Assembly (NCBI GenBank): GCA_044220875.1
Contig: JBGAQH010000002.1
Location: 124,001 to 188,000, forward strand
Reading direction: 5' to 3'
From: JAEUIT01 sp044220875
GTDB lineage: Bacteria; Planctomycetota; Phycisphaerae; Phycisphaerales; SM1A02
DNA length: 64,000 nt
The notes under the pieces are model-generated. The model made no database searches and had not been told where the DNA came from. It saw only the letters and a list, made by a program, of their open reading frames with translations. Positions 19,730 to 29,857 of this stretch are shown in pieces. Numbering within the stretch: position 1 is the stretch's first letter; each line of letters opens with the position of its first letter. Made by a program: the position numbers and the translations under genes.

Positions 19730-19733
19730 CGCG

Positions 19734-20267
19734 ATGAAGACCCGCCGTCAGCAACTCATCCGCCGCCTCGTCTCGAGCAGGACGCTGCACAGCCAGCATG
19801 AGCTTCAGGAGATCCTCCGCGCCGAGGGCTTCGAGGCCACGCAGGCCACGCTGTCGCGCGACCTCGCCGAGCTCGGCGTTCTCAAGGGCCCCGACGGCTA
19901 TCGCCTGCCCGGCGGCGACGTCGCCCCGCCGTCGGTGACGGGTCTCGAGCGGGCCCTGCGCCGCGAACTTCTCTCGGTCATCGCCGGCGGAACGACGGTC
20001 GTCATCCGCACGCCCAGCGGCCACGGCAACGCCCTCGCCGTCGAGATCGACGCCGCCCGACTCACCGGCCTCCTCGGCTCGATCGCAGGCGACGATACGA
20101 TCTTCCTCGCCACGACCGGCCCTGCGGCCGCGCGGCGCATCGCCTCGCAACTGGCCCGACTCGGCGGATTGTCCTCCGGTTCCGGCTCTCGCTCCGGCCT
20201 CGGCTCGACGCTGGACGGAGCCTCCCTTCGCGGCGCCGGGCGGCGCGGGCAGGAGCGCTCCGCATGA
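19734..20267 (+). CDS. argR: Arginine repressor
   Basis: A 177-residue arginine-responsive repressor. The winged helix (~1-65) includes QATLSRDLAELGVLK, matching the ArgR recognition helix. The C-terminal oligomerisation/arginine-binding domain shows GHGNALAVEID and IAGDDTIFLA, with the paired aspartates that contact arginine. A ~30-residue Gly/Ser/Arg-rich tail exceeds the usual ~150 residues; it is coded in the overlap zone with argC (ATGA, 4 bases). As the first gene of the arg operon it probably represses its own promoter at the TGCAT repeats. The ATG lies only ~11 bases after the -10 box. Confidence 0.92.
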   Translation: MKTRRQQLIRRLVSSRTLHSQHELQEILRAEGFEATQATLSRDLAELGVLKGPDGYRLPGGDVAPPSVTGLERALRRELLSVIAGGTTVVIRTPSGHGNALAVEIDAARLTGLLGSIAGDDTIFLATTGPAAARRIASQLARLGGLSSGSGSRSGLGSTLDGASLRGAGRRGQERSA

Positions 20268-21346
20268 CCAAGCGCGTCGTCATCGTCGGCGCCAGCGGAT
20301 ACGCCGGCGCCGAGTTGGTTGGACTTTTGGCCGCCCACCCCGAGGCGGAGATTGTCGCGCTGTGCGGCTCGAGCCGCCGGCGCGATGCCCAGGGCGAGGG
20401 CGGCGAGTCGCGCTTCAGCGACCTCTTTCCCCGCTTCGCCGGCATCGTCGATCTCGAGGTCGGAGCGCTCGACGTCGCGTCGCTCGTCGCCCTCGATCCG
20501 GACGCGGTGTTCCTGGCGACGCCGCACGAGCTGAGCCACGAACTCGCCCCGTCGCTCGTCGCCCGCGGCATTCCGACCTTCGACCTCTCCGCCGCGTTCC
20601 GTCTCCCCGACGCCTCGGCCTATCCGACGCACTACGGCTTTGCCCACGAGCAGCCGGCGCTGTTGGCTTCCGCGGCCTACGGCATGCCGGAGCTCTTCGC
20701 GTCGTCGATTGCCGGCGCCGACCTCATCGCCGTGCCCGGCTGCTATCCGACGTCGGCGATCCTTCCCCTTCGCCCGCTGGTTGACGCGGGTCTCCTGCGA
20801 AGCGACCGCGAGATCATCATCGACTCGACCAGCGGCGTCAGCGGCGCCGGCCGCAAGGCGGAGGTGAAGAGCCTCTTCTGCGAAGTGAGCATGCAGGCCT
20901 ATGGCGTCTTCAAGCATCGCCATCGCCCGGAGATCGCGACCTACGTGACGCGACCGGTCTCGTTCACGCCGCATCTTGGCTGCTGGGATCGCGGCATCCT
21001 CTCGACGATCCACGCCTGGCTCGCCCCCGGCGTCGACGAGCGGACCATCCGCGCCACGCTCGGCGCCCGCTACGAGGGCCAGCCCTTCGTTCGGCTGCTC
21101 GCCGCCGGCGCCTGGCCGTCGGTCGCCGGCGTCACGCGCACCAACTTCTGTGACATCGGCCTGGCCATCGAGGGCGACCACCTGCTCATCGAGAGCGCCA
21201 TCGACAACCTCGTGAAGGGCGCCGCCGGACAGGCCGTGCAGTGCTTCAACATTCGCTTTGGCCTGCCGCAGGCGATCGGCCTGCTGCCCGCCGGCTGCCT
21301 TTCCGTCGGCGGGGCCGCGAAGGGAGCGTCCCGATGGACCAGTTGA
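20264..21346 (+). CDS. argC: N-acetyl-gamma-glutamyl-phosphate reductase
   Basis: A 360-residue NADPH-dependent enzyme reducing N-acetylglutamyl phosphate to the semialdehyde, the third step of arginine synthesis. The N-terminal nucleotide loop is GASGYAGAELVGLL. The catalytic cysteine lies in VPGCYPTSAIL. The conserved SGVSGAGRKAE and HRHRPEI segments are present. The length is at the family norm (~345). It overlaps argR by 4 bases and argB by 13, so translation is coupled. Confidence 0.95.
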   Translation: MTKRVVIVGASGYAGAELVGLLAAHPEAEIVALCGSSRRRDAQGEGGESRFSDLFPRFAGIVDLEVGALDVASLVALDPDAVFLATPHELSHELAPSLVARGIPTFDLSAAFRLPDASAYPTHYGFAHEQPALLASAAYGMPELFASSIAGADLIAVPGCYPTSAILPLRPLVDAGLLRSDREIIIDSTSGVSGAGRKAEVKSLFCEVSMQAYGVFKHRHRPEIATYVTRPVSFTPHLGCWDRGILSTIHAWLAPGVDERTIRATLGARYEGQPFVRLLAAGAWPSVAGVTRTNFCDIGLAIEGDHLLIESAIDNLVKGAAGQAVQCFNIRFGLPQAIGLLPAGCLSVGGAAKGASRWTS

Positions 21347-22176
21347 GCAGTTCACCGGTCATCGTGAAGGTCGGCGGCACGCTGCTCGACGAGCCCGAAC
21401 GGCACCGCGCGACGCTCGACGGCATCGTCGCGCTGCACAACGACGCCCGGCGGCGCGGTGCCGGCGTGGTCCTCGTGCATGGCGGCGGCGTTCTCGTCGA
21501 CCGGCATCTCGCCCGGCTCGGCATCACCACCGAGCGCATCGACGGCATCCGCGTGACGCCGCCCGATGTCGTCGAGGAGATCGTCGGCGTGCTCGCCGGA
21601 CGCGTGAACACGCGGCTCGTTGGGCTGTTGGCCGGCTCCGGGGCCCGCACGGTCGGGCTGTCGCTCGGCGACGGCGGTCTCTGCCAGTGCCGACGGGCCA
21701 CGCACTACCGCTTCGATCCCGGCGCGGTCGGCGAAGTCACCGGCGGCGACCCGTCCATCATTCATACGCTCCTCAGCGGCGGATTCCTGCCGATCGTGAG
21801 CTCGATCGGGCTCGACGCCGACGGCGCGTTCCTCAACATCAACGCCGACGACGCAGCGGCCGCGATCGCCCGCGTGACCTTCGCACGCGAGCTGGTGCTC
21901 CTGACCGACGTACCCGGCGTCCTCGACCGCAGCGGCGCCGTCATCCCGTCGCTCGACCGCGGTGGCATCGACGCCCTCATCGCCGACGGCACGATCGGCG
22001 GCGGCATGATCGCAAAGGTCCGCGGGGCGCTCGACGCCGCCGATCGCGCGAACGTACCGGTGACGATCGCATCATGGAAAGATCCCTCGTCGGTGATCGC
22101 CACGAACGCGCGTTCGGCGACCTGCACGAGGATCATGCCGGCGTCGACGCCGCCGCTCGCCTCACTTTCTCGCTGA
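21334..22176 (+). CDS. argB: Acetylglutamate kinase
   Basis: A 280-residue amino-acid kinase phosphorylating N-acetylglutamate. Motifs: VKVGGTLL at the N-terminus (phosphate-binding lysine), VLVHGGGVLVD, LNINADDAAAAIA, LLTDVPGVLD and GGMIAKVRGA. ATG 21334 follows an AGGGAG ribosome-binding site; the frame is open upstream to 21241 inside argC and is rejected. There is no N-terminal helix of the kind that marks arginine-inhibited hexameric kinases, so it may be of the arginine-insensitive type (inference). Confidence 0.93.
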   Translation: MDQLSSSPVIVKVGGTLLDEPERHRATLDGIVALHNDARRRGAGVVLVHGGGVLVDRHLARLGITTERIDGIRVTPPDVVEEIVGVLAGRVNTRLVGLLAGSGARTVGLSLGDGGLCQCRRATHYRFDPGAVGEVTGGDPSIIHTLLSGGFLPIVSSIGLDADGAFLNINADDAAAAIARVTFARELVLLTDVPGVLDRSGAVIPSLDRGGIDALIADGTIGGGMIAKVRGALDAADRANVPVTIASWKDPSSVIATNARSATCTRIMPASTPPLASLSR

Positions 22177-22183
22177 TTTCGTT

Positions 22184-22221
22184 CGAAACGCTCCGTTTCG
22201 TGACGAATTCGGGCTTTCGTC
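22184..22221 (+). promoter_or_regulatory. Tandem hairpins between argB and argF
   Basis: CGAAACG-CTC-CGTTTCG (22184-22200) lies 7 bases after the argB stop. A second stem GACGAA/TTCGTC (22202-22221) follows at once. They could be an attenuator, an RNA-processing site or a stability element; the 104-bp gap is also richer in A+T than its surroundings. Confidence 0.4.
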
Positions 22222-22280
22222 TCCGTCTGTATCGTGCGTCGCCCGTCGTTTCCCCGCTCTGCAATTCGGTGCCTCACAGC

Positions 22281-23261
22281 ATGACGCATCCAACGCTCGC
22301 AACTCCCGCTCGCCCGAACGCATCGTCCGAATCCAGCTCCAGACTGGCCGGACGCAGCGTGCTGTCGCTCACCGATCTCAGCGCCGCGGAGATCCGCGCC
22401 GTGCTCGATCTGGCAAAGACGATCAAGCGGGACTACACGCCGTGGCGCACCGCCATGTCGCAGCGCTCCGCGGTCCTCCTCTTCGAGAAGCCCTCGCTCC
22501 GCACGCGAGTCAGCCTCGAGATCGGGATCGCCAAGCTCGGCGGCACCGCGATCTATCTCGACCACCAGAACAGCCCGATCGGCGAGCGCGAGACGGTCGG
22601 CGACTACGGCAAGAACCTCGAGCGTTGGACCGACTGCCTCGTGGCCCGCGTCTTCAAGCACAGCACGCTCGAGGCGCTCCGCGCGGCAACGAAGGTCCCG
22701 GTCATCAACGCCCTCTCCGAGCTCGCCCACCCCTGCCAGATCCTCGCCGACGCCCTCACCCTCGAGGAGCATGGCCTCTCGCTTGGCGCGATGCACCTTG
22801 CCTGGCTCGGCGACGGCAACAACGTCTGTCATTCGCTGATCGAGCTGACGGCGCTCATGGGCGGCGCGATCACGGTCGTGACGCCGCGCGGGTACGAACC
22901 CTGCGGCAAGGTCCTCGCCCATGCCCGCACCCTCGCCGCCGCGACGGGTGCGGCCATCACGCTGTCGAACGACCCGTCGGCCGTCCGAGGCGCGGACGCC
23001 GTCTACACCGACACCTGGGTCTCGATGGGCCAGCAGAAGGAGAGCTCGAAGCTCGCCGCGATGCAGGCCCTGCAGGTCAATGCCGACCTGATGAGGAAGG
23101 CCGGAACGAAGGCCCTCTTCATGCACTGCCTCCCCGCCCATCGCGGCGAGGAGGTGACCGACGAGGTCATCGACAGCACACGATCGGTTGTCTTCGACCA
23201 GGCCGAGAATCGCATGCACGCCCAGAACGCGCTGCTCCTGCTTCTCCTCGGCATCGCGTAA
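22281..23261 (+). CDS. argF: Ornithine carbamoyltransferase
   Basis: A 326-residue enzyme making citrulline from ornithine and carbamoyl phosphate. The carbamoyl-phosphate site FEKPSLRTRVSLE, the ELAHPCQILAD motif and the ornithine-side motif FMHCLPAHRGEEV are all present. A ~20-residue Thr/Ser/Pro/Ala-rich N-terminal extension precedes the core. ATG 22281 is the only start consistent with the length; the same frame is open for ~1 kb upstream through argB by chance. Confidence 0.95.
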   Translation: MTHPTLATPARPNASSESSSRLAGRSVLSLTDLSAAEIRAVLDLAKTIKRDYTPWRTAMSQRSAVLLFEKPSLRTRVSLEIGIAKLGGTAIYLDHQNSPIGERETVGDYGKNLERWTDCLVARVFKHSTLEALRAATKVPVINALSELAHPCQILADALTLEEHGLSLGAMHLAWLGDGNNVCHSLIELTALMGGAITVVTPRGYEPCGKVLAHARTLAAATGAAITLSNDPSAVRGADAVYTDTWVSMGQQKESSKLAAMQALQVNADLMRKAGTKALFMHCLPAHRGEEVTDEVIDSTRSVVFDQAENRMHAQNALLLLLLGIA

Positions 23262-23309
23262 CTCCCACGCCTCTCCCCCACTGCACCCCCTCCACGATTC
23301 CATCGCACC

Positions 23310-24656
<1,347 letters not shown>

Positions 24657-24693
24657 TATGCCCGTTCGCTGATTGAAGGATCACGAGACCTCA

Positions 24694-26643
24694 ATGACCC
24701 AAGCCCCCAGCACGCCCACTCCCGCCTCCTCCAGCACCGCGCTGTGGGCAGGCAGGACCGAAGGCAAGCCCGACGATCTCTTTCGCCGCTTCAACGATTC
24801 GCTCGTGTTCGACCGCACGCTCGTGCGTGAGGACATCGAGGGGTCGATCGCATGGGCCAAGGCGCTCGAACGGGCTGGCGTCCTGAGCACGGACGAGCGA
24901 AGGTCGGTCGTCGCCGGTCTCAAGGACATCCTCTCGGCGGTGCTGAAGGATCCCGCGACCATCACCACCGCGGCCGACGAGGACGTCCACAGTTGGGTCG
25001 AGCGCGAGCTCATCGCCCGCGTCGGCGAACTCGGCAAGAAGCTCCACACCGGGCGCAGCCGCAACGACCAGGTCGCCACCGACCTGCGACTGTGGACCGC
25101 GCGGGAGCTCGTCGCCCGCAAGGCCGAGCTGAAGCGGGTCATGCGGGCGCTCCTCGATCTCGCGGAGCGCGAGAAGGACACCGTCCTTCCCGGCTACACC
25201 CATCTCCAGCGGGCCCAACCGCTCCTCTTCGCCCACTGGTGCTTGGCGTACGTCGAGATGTTCCGCCGCGACGCGGACCGCCTCAACGACGCGCTCGACC
25301 GGGTGCGGATCTCGCCCCTCGGTTCCGGCGCCCTGGCCGGGACCGCGTATCCGATCGACCGCGACGCCCTCGCGGCGGATCTCGGCTTCAGCGCCGCGAC
25401 GGCGAACTCGCTCGACGCGGTCAGCGATCGGGACTTCGTCGTCGAGACGCTCGCGGCCTCGGCCCTCTGCGCGATCCACCTCTCGCGCATGGCCGAAGAC
25501 ATGATCTTCTATGCGACGAGCGAGGCCGGCTTCATCGAGCTGCCCGACGCCTTCACCAGCGGCAGCTCGCTCATGCCGCAGAAGAAGAACCCCGACGCGC
25601 TTGAGCTCATCCGCGGGAAGACCGGTCGCCAGATCGGCAACCTGATGACGATGCTCGTGACGCTGAAGGGATTGCCGCTCGCCTACAACAAGGACATGCA
25701 GGAGGACAAGGAGCCGCTCTTCGACGCGATGGAGCATCTCTCGATGTGCCTCCAGGTCCTGCCCCCGATGTTGACCGGCACGAAGGTCAACCGCGAGCGG
25801 ACGATGGCCGCGGCAATCGGCGGCTACTCGAACGCCACCGACCTCGCCGACTATCTCGTGCGCCAGGGAGTCCCCTTCCGCGAGGCTCATCATCAGGTGG
25901 GACGGATCGTCCGCGACGCCATCCACGAGAAGCGGAACCTCGACGAACTCTCGGTCGAGACGCTCCAGCGTCACGCTCCGAAGATCGAAAAGGACGTCTA
26001 CACCTCGCTCACGATCGGAGCCTCGCTCGGTAAGCGATCGGTCGAGGGCGGCACCGCACCGACCTCCGTCGAGTCAGCGATCGAACGCGTCCGGCGCATG
26101 CTCCGCGAGCGCGCGGAAGGCTCCGCCGACGGCGCGGTCGAACTCCGCCAGGCCCGCATGGACGACCTCGACGACATCTGTCGCCTGGTCGATCACTGGG
26201 CGGTCAAGGGCGAGAACCTGCCCCGCAGCCGCGACGAGATCATGAAGGCGATCCTCGACTTCGGCGTCGCGGTGATCGACGGCAAGGTCATCGGCTGCGC
26301 CGCGCTGTGGATCTACACCCCGCAGCTCGCCGAGATCCGCTCCCTCGGCATCGACGAGGCCTTCCAGGGCCGAGGCATCGGCCAGGAGATCGTCGGCTAC
26401 TTCCTCGACCTCGCGAAGGACCTCCACATCCCGAAGGTCTTCGTCCTGACCCGTGCCCCGCACTTCTTCGAGAAGTGCGGATTCAAGACAGTCTCGATCA
26501 ACAGCCTCCCGGAGAAGGTCCTGAAGGACTGCGCGAACTGCCCGAAGAACACCTGCTGCGACGAAATCGCGATGGTGCTCGAAACCGGCGCGTCGCCCAA
26601 GCCCTCCGACCTCCCGCGCGCCGTCATCGAGGGTCAGCGGTGA
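24694..26643 (+). CDS. argH: Argininosuccinate lyase fused to N-acetylglutamate synthase-like GNAT domain
   Basis: A 649-residue bifunctional protein. Residues ~1-465 are argininosuccinate lyase with HTGRSRNDQVATDLRLW, YTHLQRAQPLL and the signature GSSLMPQKKNPDALE (~residues 290-303). From ~482 a GNAT domain follows (VELRQARMDDLDDICRLV; LGIDEAFQGRGIGQEIV; FVLTRAPHFFEKCGFK), ending in DCANCPKNTCCDE, a cysteine pattern typical of short ArgA-type acetylglutamate synthases. The fusion would couple the first and last steps of arginine synthesis. ATG 24694 lies 13 bases after GAAGGA; a TTG at 24673 is less likely. Confidence 0.93.
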   Translation: MTQAPSTPTPASSSTALWAGRTEGKPDDLFRRFNDSLVFDRTLVREDIEGSIAWAKALERAGVLSTDERRSVVAGLKDILSAVLKDPATITTAADEDVHSWVERELIARVGELGKKLHTGRSRNDQVATDLRLWTARELVARKAELKRVMRALLDLAEREKDTVLPGYTHLQRAQPLLFAHWCLAYVEMFRRDADRLNDALDRVRISPLGSGALAGTAYPIDRDALAADLGFSAATANSLDAVSDRDFVVETLAASALCAIHLSRMAEDMIFYATSEAGFIELPDAFTSGSSLMPQKKNPDALELIRGKTGRQIGNLMTMLVTLKGLPLAYNKDMQEDKEPLFDAMEHLSMCLQVLPPMLTGTKVNRERTMAAAIGGYSNATDLADYLVRQGVPFREAHHQVGRIVRDAIHEKRNLDELSVETLQRHAPKIEKDVYTSLTIGASLGKRSVEGGTAPTSVESAIERVRRMLRERAEGSADGAVELRQARMDDLDDICRLVDHWAVKGENLPRSRDEIMKAILDFGVAVIDGKVIGCAALWIYTPQLAEIRSLGIDEAFQGRGIGQEIVGYFLDLAKDLHIPKVFVLTRAPHFFEKCGFKTVSINSLPEKVLKDCANCPKNTCCDEIAMVLETGASPKPSDLPRAVIEGQR

Positions 26644-26656
26644 GAACGAGGGGGAG

Positions 26657-26925
26657 TTCACTACAGAGGACCCCAACTTGGGGGAGCGACCACAAAGCGG
26701 GCACAGCGCGGAATCGCTGAGAAATCGGAACTGAGAAGACCGACGCCGCCAGCACGGCGGAATGACGATCACTCTCACTTCGCGGCCCGCCGCGTGCTCG
26801 GAGGATGATTCACCGCGAGGTTCGCCGAAGGATCTTTCGCAGCACAGGAAGTCGAATCGCCCCTTCTCCAGCCTCGAATGACTTCTCTGTGCCCCCTCTG
26901 TGATCTCTGTGTCCTCTGTGGTGAA
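26657..26925. repeat. Repeat element with imperfect terminal inverted repeats between argH and argJ
   Basis: TTCACTACAGAGGA (26657-26670) is matched at 13 of 14 positions by the reverse complement of TCCTCTGTGGTGAA (26912-26925). A third related end, TTCACCGCGAGG, lies inside at 26809. The right part is a run of CTCTGTG units (about 26884-26921). Such TTCACCACAGAGGACACAGAG sequences are dispersed non-coding repeats in many bacterial genomes and often cause spurious gene calls. No transposase and no clear target duplication are seen. It fills most of the 334-bp gap in the operon. Confidence 0.65.
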
Positions 26926-26977
26926 TGAACGACGCGAATCGCGCAACATGTTCTCCTCTGCAGCGAACGACCCCCCC

Positions 26978-28171
26978 ATGACCACACCCAACCACCAGTT
27001 CCCGAAGGGTTTCACCGGCGCCACTGCCTCTGCGGCGATCAAGAAGCCCGGTCGGCAGGACATGGCCCTGATCGTCTGTGAGGAGGGCGCGACGGCGGCG
27101 GGGATGTTCACGAAGAACCTCGTCTGTGCCGCTCCGCTCCAACTCTCGAAGCGGCACCTGATCGAGTCGCGCGGGCATGCGAGCGCCGTCCTCATCAACT
27201 CCGGCTGCGCGAACGCGGCGACCGGGGCCGAGGGGCTGGCGCGGGCCGTCGAGTGCGTCGATGCGGTCGCGCGGGGGCTGGACATCGCTGCCGAGTCGGT
27301 CCTCGTCAACTCGACGGGCGTGATCGGCGTCCAGCTCCCGATCGAGCGGATGCTTCCGCAGATCCCGGCGCTTCTCGTCTCGCTGAAGGGCGGCGATCTC
27401 CTGCCGGTCGCGCAGGCGATCATGACGACCGACACCTACCACAAGACCGCCCAGGTCGTGGTCGAGCACGAAGGCCGAACGGCGATCGTCTCCGGCATGG
27501 CCAAGGGCGCGGGCATGATCCATCCGGACATGAGTCCTCCCCAAGCGACCATGATCTCGGTCCTCATGACCGACGCCGAGGTCGATCCCGCGTCGCTCCA
27601 GGCGATCTTGCACCGCGCCGTCGACCAGAGCTTCCACCGCATCTCGATCGACGGCGACACCTCGACCAACGACAGCGTCTTCGCCCTCGCGAGCGGCAAG
27701 GCCGGCGCGTTCCCGCTCCCGGCGATCGAGCAGGCCTTCCGGCAGGTCGCGAAGGAGCTGGCCCTCCTCGTCGTCCGCGACGGCGAGGGCTTCGAGCGCG
27801 GCATCGAAGTGAAGGTCACCGGGGCGCGAAGTTCGGACGAGGCCCTTGAGGTCGCAAAGACGATCGCGATGAGCCTGCTCGTCCGCTGCGCGGTCACCGG
27901 CGGCGACCCGAACTGGGGCCGCATCCTCGCAGCGGCGGGACGCAGCGGCGTTCCGCTTCGCGTCGAGGACCTCCATCTCTCGGTGGGCGGCGTTGACCTC
28001 TTCAGAGATGGCGCGCCGTCAGCAACGCCGCTCGCCGACCGTGAGCGCGTCTTCCGCCAACCGCTCGTCGCGATTCGGCTGGACCTCGGTCAGGGCCACG
28101 CCAGCGACGAGTTCTTCTCCTGCGGTCTGACGACCGAGTACGTGAAGCTGAACGCCGACTACACGACGTGA
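26978..28171 (+). CDS. argJ: Bifunctional glutamate N-acetyltransferase / ornithine acetyltransferase
   Basis: A 397-residue precursor that cleaves itself into alpha and beta chains and transfers acetyl from N-acetylornithine to glutamate. The KGAGMIHPDMSPPQATMIS segment corresponds to the conserved KGSGMIxPxMATM, with cleavage expected before the Thr of ATM; the three-residue spacing between P-x-M and ATM differs from the usual form. TGGDPNWGRILAAAG and the C-terminal LNADYTT are typical. ATG 26978 starts the conserved domain; upstream in-frame starts at 26900 and 26948 read through the repeat element. argD is not in the cluster. Confidence 0.93.
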   Translation: MTTPNHQFPKGFTGATASAAIKKPGRQDMALIVCEEGATAAGMFTKNLVCAAPLQLSKRHLIESRGHASAVLINSGCANAATGAEGLARAVECVDAVARGLDIAAESVLVNSTGVIGVQLPIERMLPQIPALLVSLKGGDLLPVAQAIMTTDTYHKTAQVVVEHEGRTAIVSGMAKGAGMIHPDMSPPQATMISVLMTDAEVDPASLQAILHRAVDQSFHRISIDGDTSTNDSVFALASGKAGAFPLPAIEQAFRQVAKELALLVVRDGEGFERGIEVKVTGARSSDEALEVAKTIAMSLLVRCAVTGGDPNWGRILAAAGRSGVPLRVEDLHLSVGGVDLFRDGAPSATPLADRERVFRQPLVAIRLDLGQGHASDEFFSCGLTTEYVKLNADYTT

Positions 28172-28293
28172 GCCTCGTCGCTCGATCGGACGAGAAGCGC
28201 TTCGTCCACCAAGGCGCGGACTGCCTGCGCCCACACCGGGCACACGCCCTGCGACGCCTCTGCCGGCGCGACCTCGACCCGCGTACCGGGCGG

Positions 28294-29778
28294 TCAGCTC
28301 GCCCGCCAGACCGAGACGATGAGCACGTCATCCGCCGGATCGCCATGGCGATAGCGGCGAACCGCGTCGAGGGTCGCGGGCGCGATCCTGCTTCCCCCGC
28401 CAATGTGGGCGTCAATGGCGATCTGGCGGAATCGGTCCTCACCGAAGAAGACACCCGCCGCATCCGCCGCCTCATGCACGCCATCGGTGCACGCCACCAG
28501 CACGTCGAGCCGCCGCAACGAGGTTGTCGCCACCTCGACCTCGAACGCCTTCGCGTCCAGTACGCCCAAGAGCGTCGCATTGGCCTCCAGCCGCTCGACG
28601 CGCCCATCATCGCCCAAGACGAATGCCGCCGGATGCCCGGCATTCGCCCATCGCACTTCCCCGCCTTCGCTGACTTCGATCGCGATGGCGCTGGCGAAGA
28701 TCGCCTGCGGCGACAGCGACTTGTGGACGAAGCGGTTGAGCGTCACCAGCGCCGCATCGACTCCGGCATCGGGACGGTCGTCAAAGAGCCGGTCAAGTTC
28801 GCCATGAATGCGGTTCGCCGCCAGCGCCGACGCCACACCGTGTCCGGCGACGTCCACGAGCACGACGACCACCGTCCCGTCTTCGCGCCGCCGCGCGAAG
28901 AGGTAGTCGCCGCCGATGTCGCGCATCGGCTCGTAGGCAAAGTTGACGCGAATGACGCCATCGTCAATCGGCGCCGGAAAGAGCGACTCATGCACCCGCC
29001 GCGCATCGGCGAGATCTTGCCTGAGGTCGCCAAGCCGCGACCGGAGAAAGGTCCAGCGGAAGGACTCGACGAACTTGTGGTAGCGCCATGTGCACCACAC
29101 CAAGCCGGGTGCCGCCGCAAGCGGCCAAACCCCAATCATGATTTCCTTCGACAGCGCCGGCCCGTTCACCAGCCACAGCATGGTGAGGATGTAGGCGACG
29201 GTGATCGGCAACACCGGGATGAGCGCCTCGCGCGGCGAGAGCGCGACGAAGAACGAGGCGAAGAGATGGGCAAAGCCGGCACAGAGGATCGCCGTCGCTC
29301 CAAAGACAAAGGGCTCGATCCACGTCCCGCGGTCCGACGGATCGAGCACCTCGCCACTGCGCGTGCTCCACCAGACGTACAGGACGATGCCCGACCCGAC
29401 CCCCATCAGGAGCCCCATGAAAAAGCGCATCAGCCGATCGCGGGGTCCCTTGGTCCGCTGGAAGATCGCCGCGAAGACGGCGTAGAAGACGATCAGGATG
29501 CCGTCGGCGACCGGATCTGCGATGGCCGGCGATTCACCTGATCGAGTCGGCCCGGAGAGCGCGTCCCACAGGTCATAGACGAAGAAGGGCGAGACGAAGA
29601 GGGCCATCGCGATGGCGTAGACGAAGCAGCGCCGGCGCTGGAACTCGAAGAGCTCCTGCGCAAAACGCAGCGCCGCCTCGGGACCGAACTCCGATCGGAC
29701 CCGCTCCTCGACGTCGGGGAGATGGTCAGCCCACTCCCGCGCGTCCGCTGAAACTCCTGCGTCACCGCCTCGCGCCAT
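28294..29778 (-). CDS. Six-helix membrane protein with SpoIIE-type phosphatase domain
   Basis: A 494-residue protein. An N-terminal cytoplasmic region precedes six membrane helices between ~50 and ~245 (e.g. FVYAIAMALFVSPFFVYDLW, ITVAYILTMLWLV). A PP2C/SpoIIE phosphatase domain follows (~280-490) with the metal-binding motifs IGGDYLFA, LVDVAGHGVASAL and ACTDGVHE. Such proteins dephosphorylate STAS antagonists in response to membrane signals. No STAS gene adjoins, so the partner is elsewhere. It is convergent with argJ and divergent from a lipoprotein gene. A paralogue of similar layout lies at 61548-62984. Confidence 0.85.
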   Translation of the reverse strand: MARGGDAGVSADAREWADHLPDVEERVRSEFGPEAALRFAQELFEFQRRRCFVYAIAMALFVSPFFVYDLWDALSGPTRSGESPAIADPVADGILIVFYAVFAAIFQRTKGPRDRLMRFFMGLLMGVGSGIVLYVWWSTRSGEVLDPSDRGTWIEPFVFGATAILCAGFAHLFASFFVALSPREALIPVLPITVAYILTMLWLVNGPALSKEIMIGVWPLAAAPGLVWCTWRYHKFVESFRWTFLRSRLGDLRQDLADARRVHESLFPAPIDDGVIRVNFAYEPMRDIGGDYLFARRREDGTVVVVLVDVAGHGVASALAANRIHGELDRLFDDRPDAGVDAALVTLNRFVHKSLSPQAIFASAIAIEVSEGGEVRWANAGHPAAFVLGDDGRVERLEANATLLGVLDAKAFEVEVATTSLRRLDVLVACTDGVHEAADAAGVFFGEDRFRQIAIDAHIGGGSRIAPATLDAVRRYRHGDPADDVLIVSVWRAS

Positions 29779-29857
29779 GCCCGGATGGTGGCAGGAGAAC
29801 GCCCAATCGTCCAGCCCTCGCGTGCTGGCGGCGCAGCCCCCCTGTTACGCTTGCACC

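Noticed and set aside
21258..23261. Apparent 667-residue fusion ending in ornithine carbamoyltransferase
   Set aside because: The first ~340 codons are an Arg-rich out-of-frame reading of argC and argB; ATG 22281 gives a normal-length ArgF.
26770..26990. Short reverse frames rich in Gln-Arg-Thr repeats in the argH-argJ gap
   Set aside because: They are translations of the CTCTGTG repeat element, a familiar source of false gene calls.
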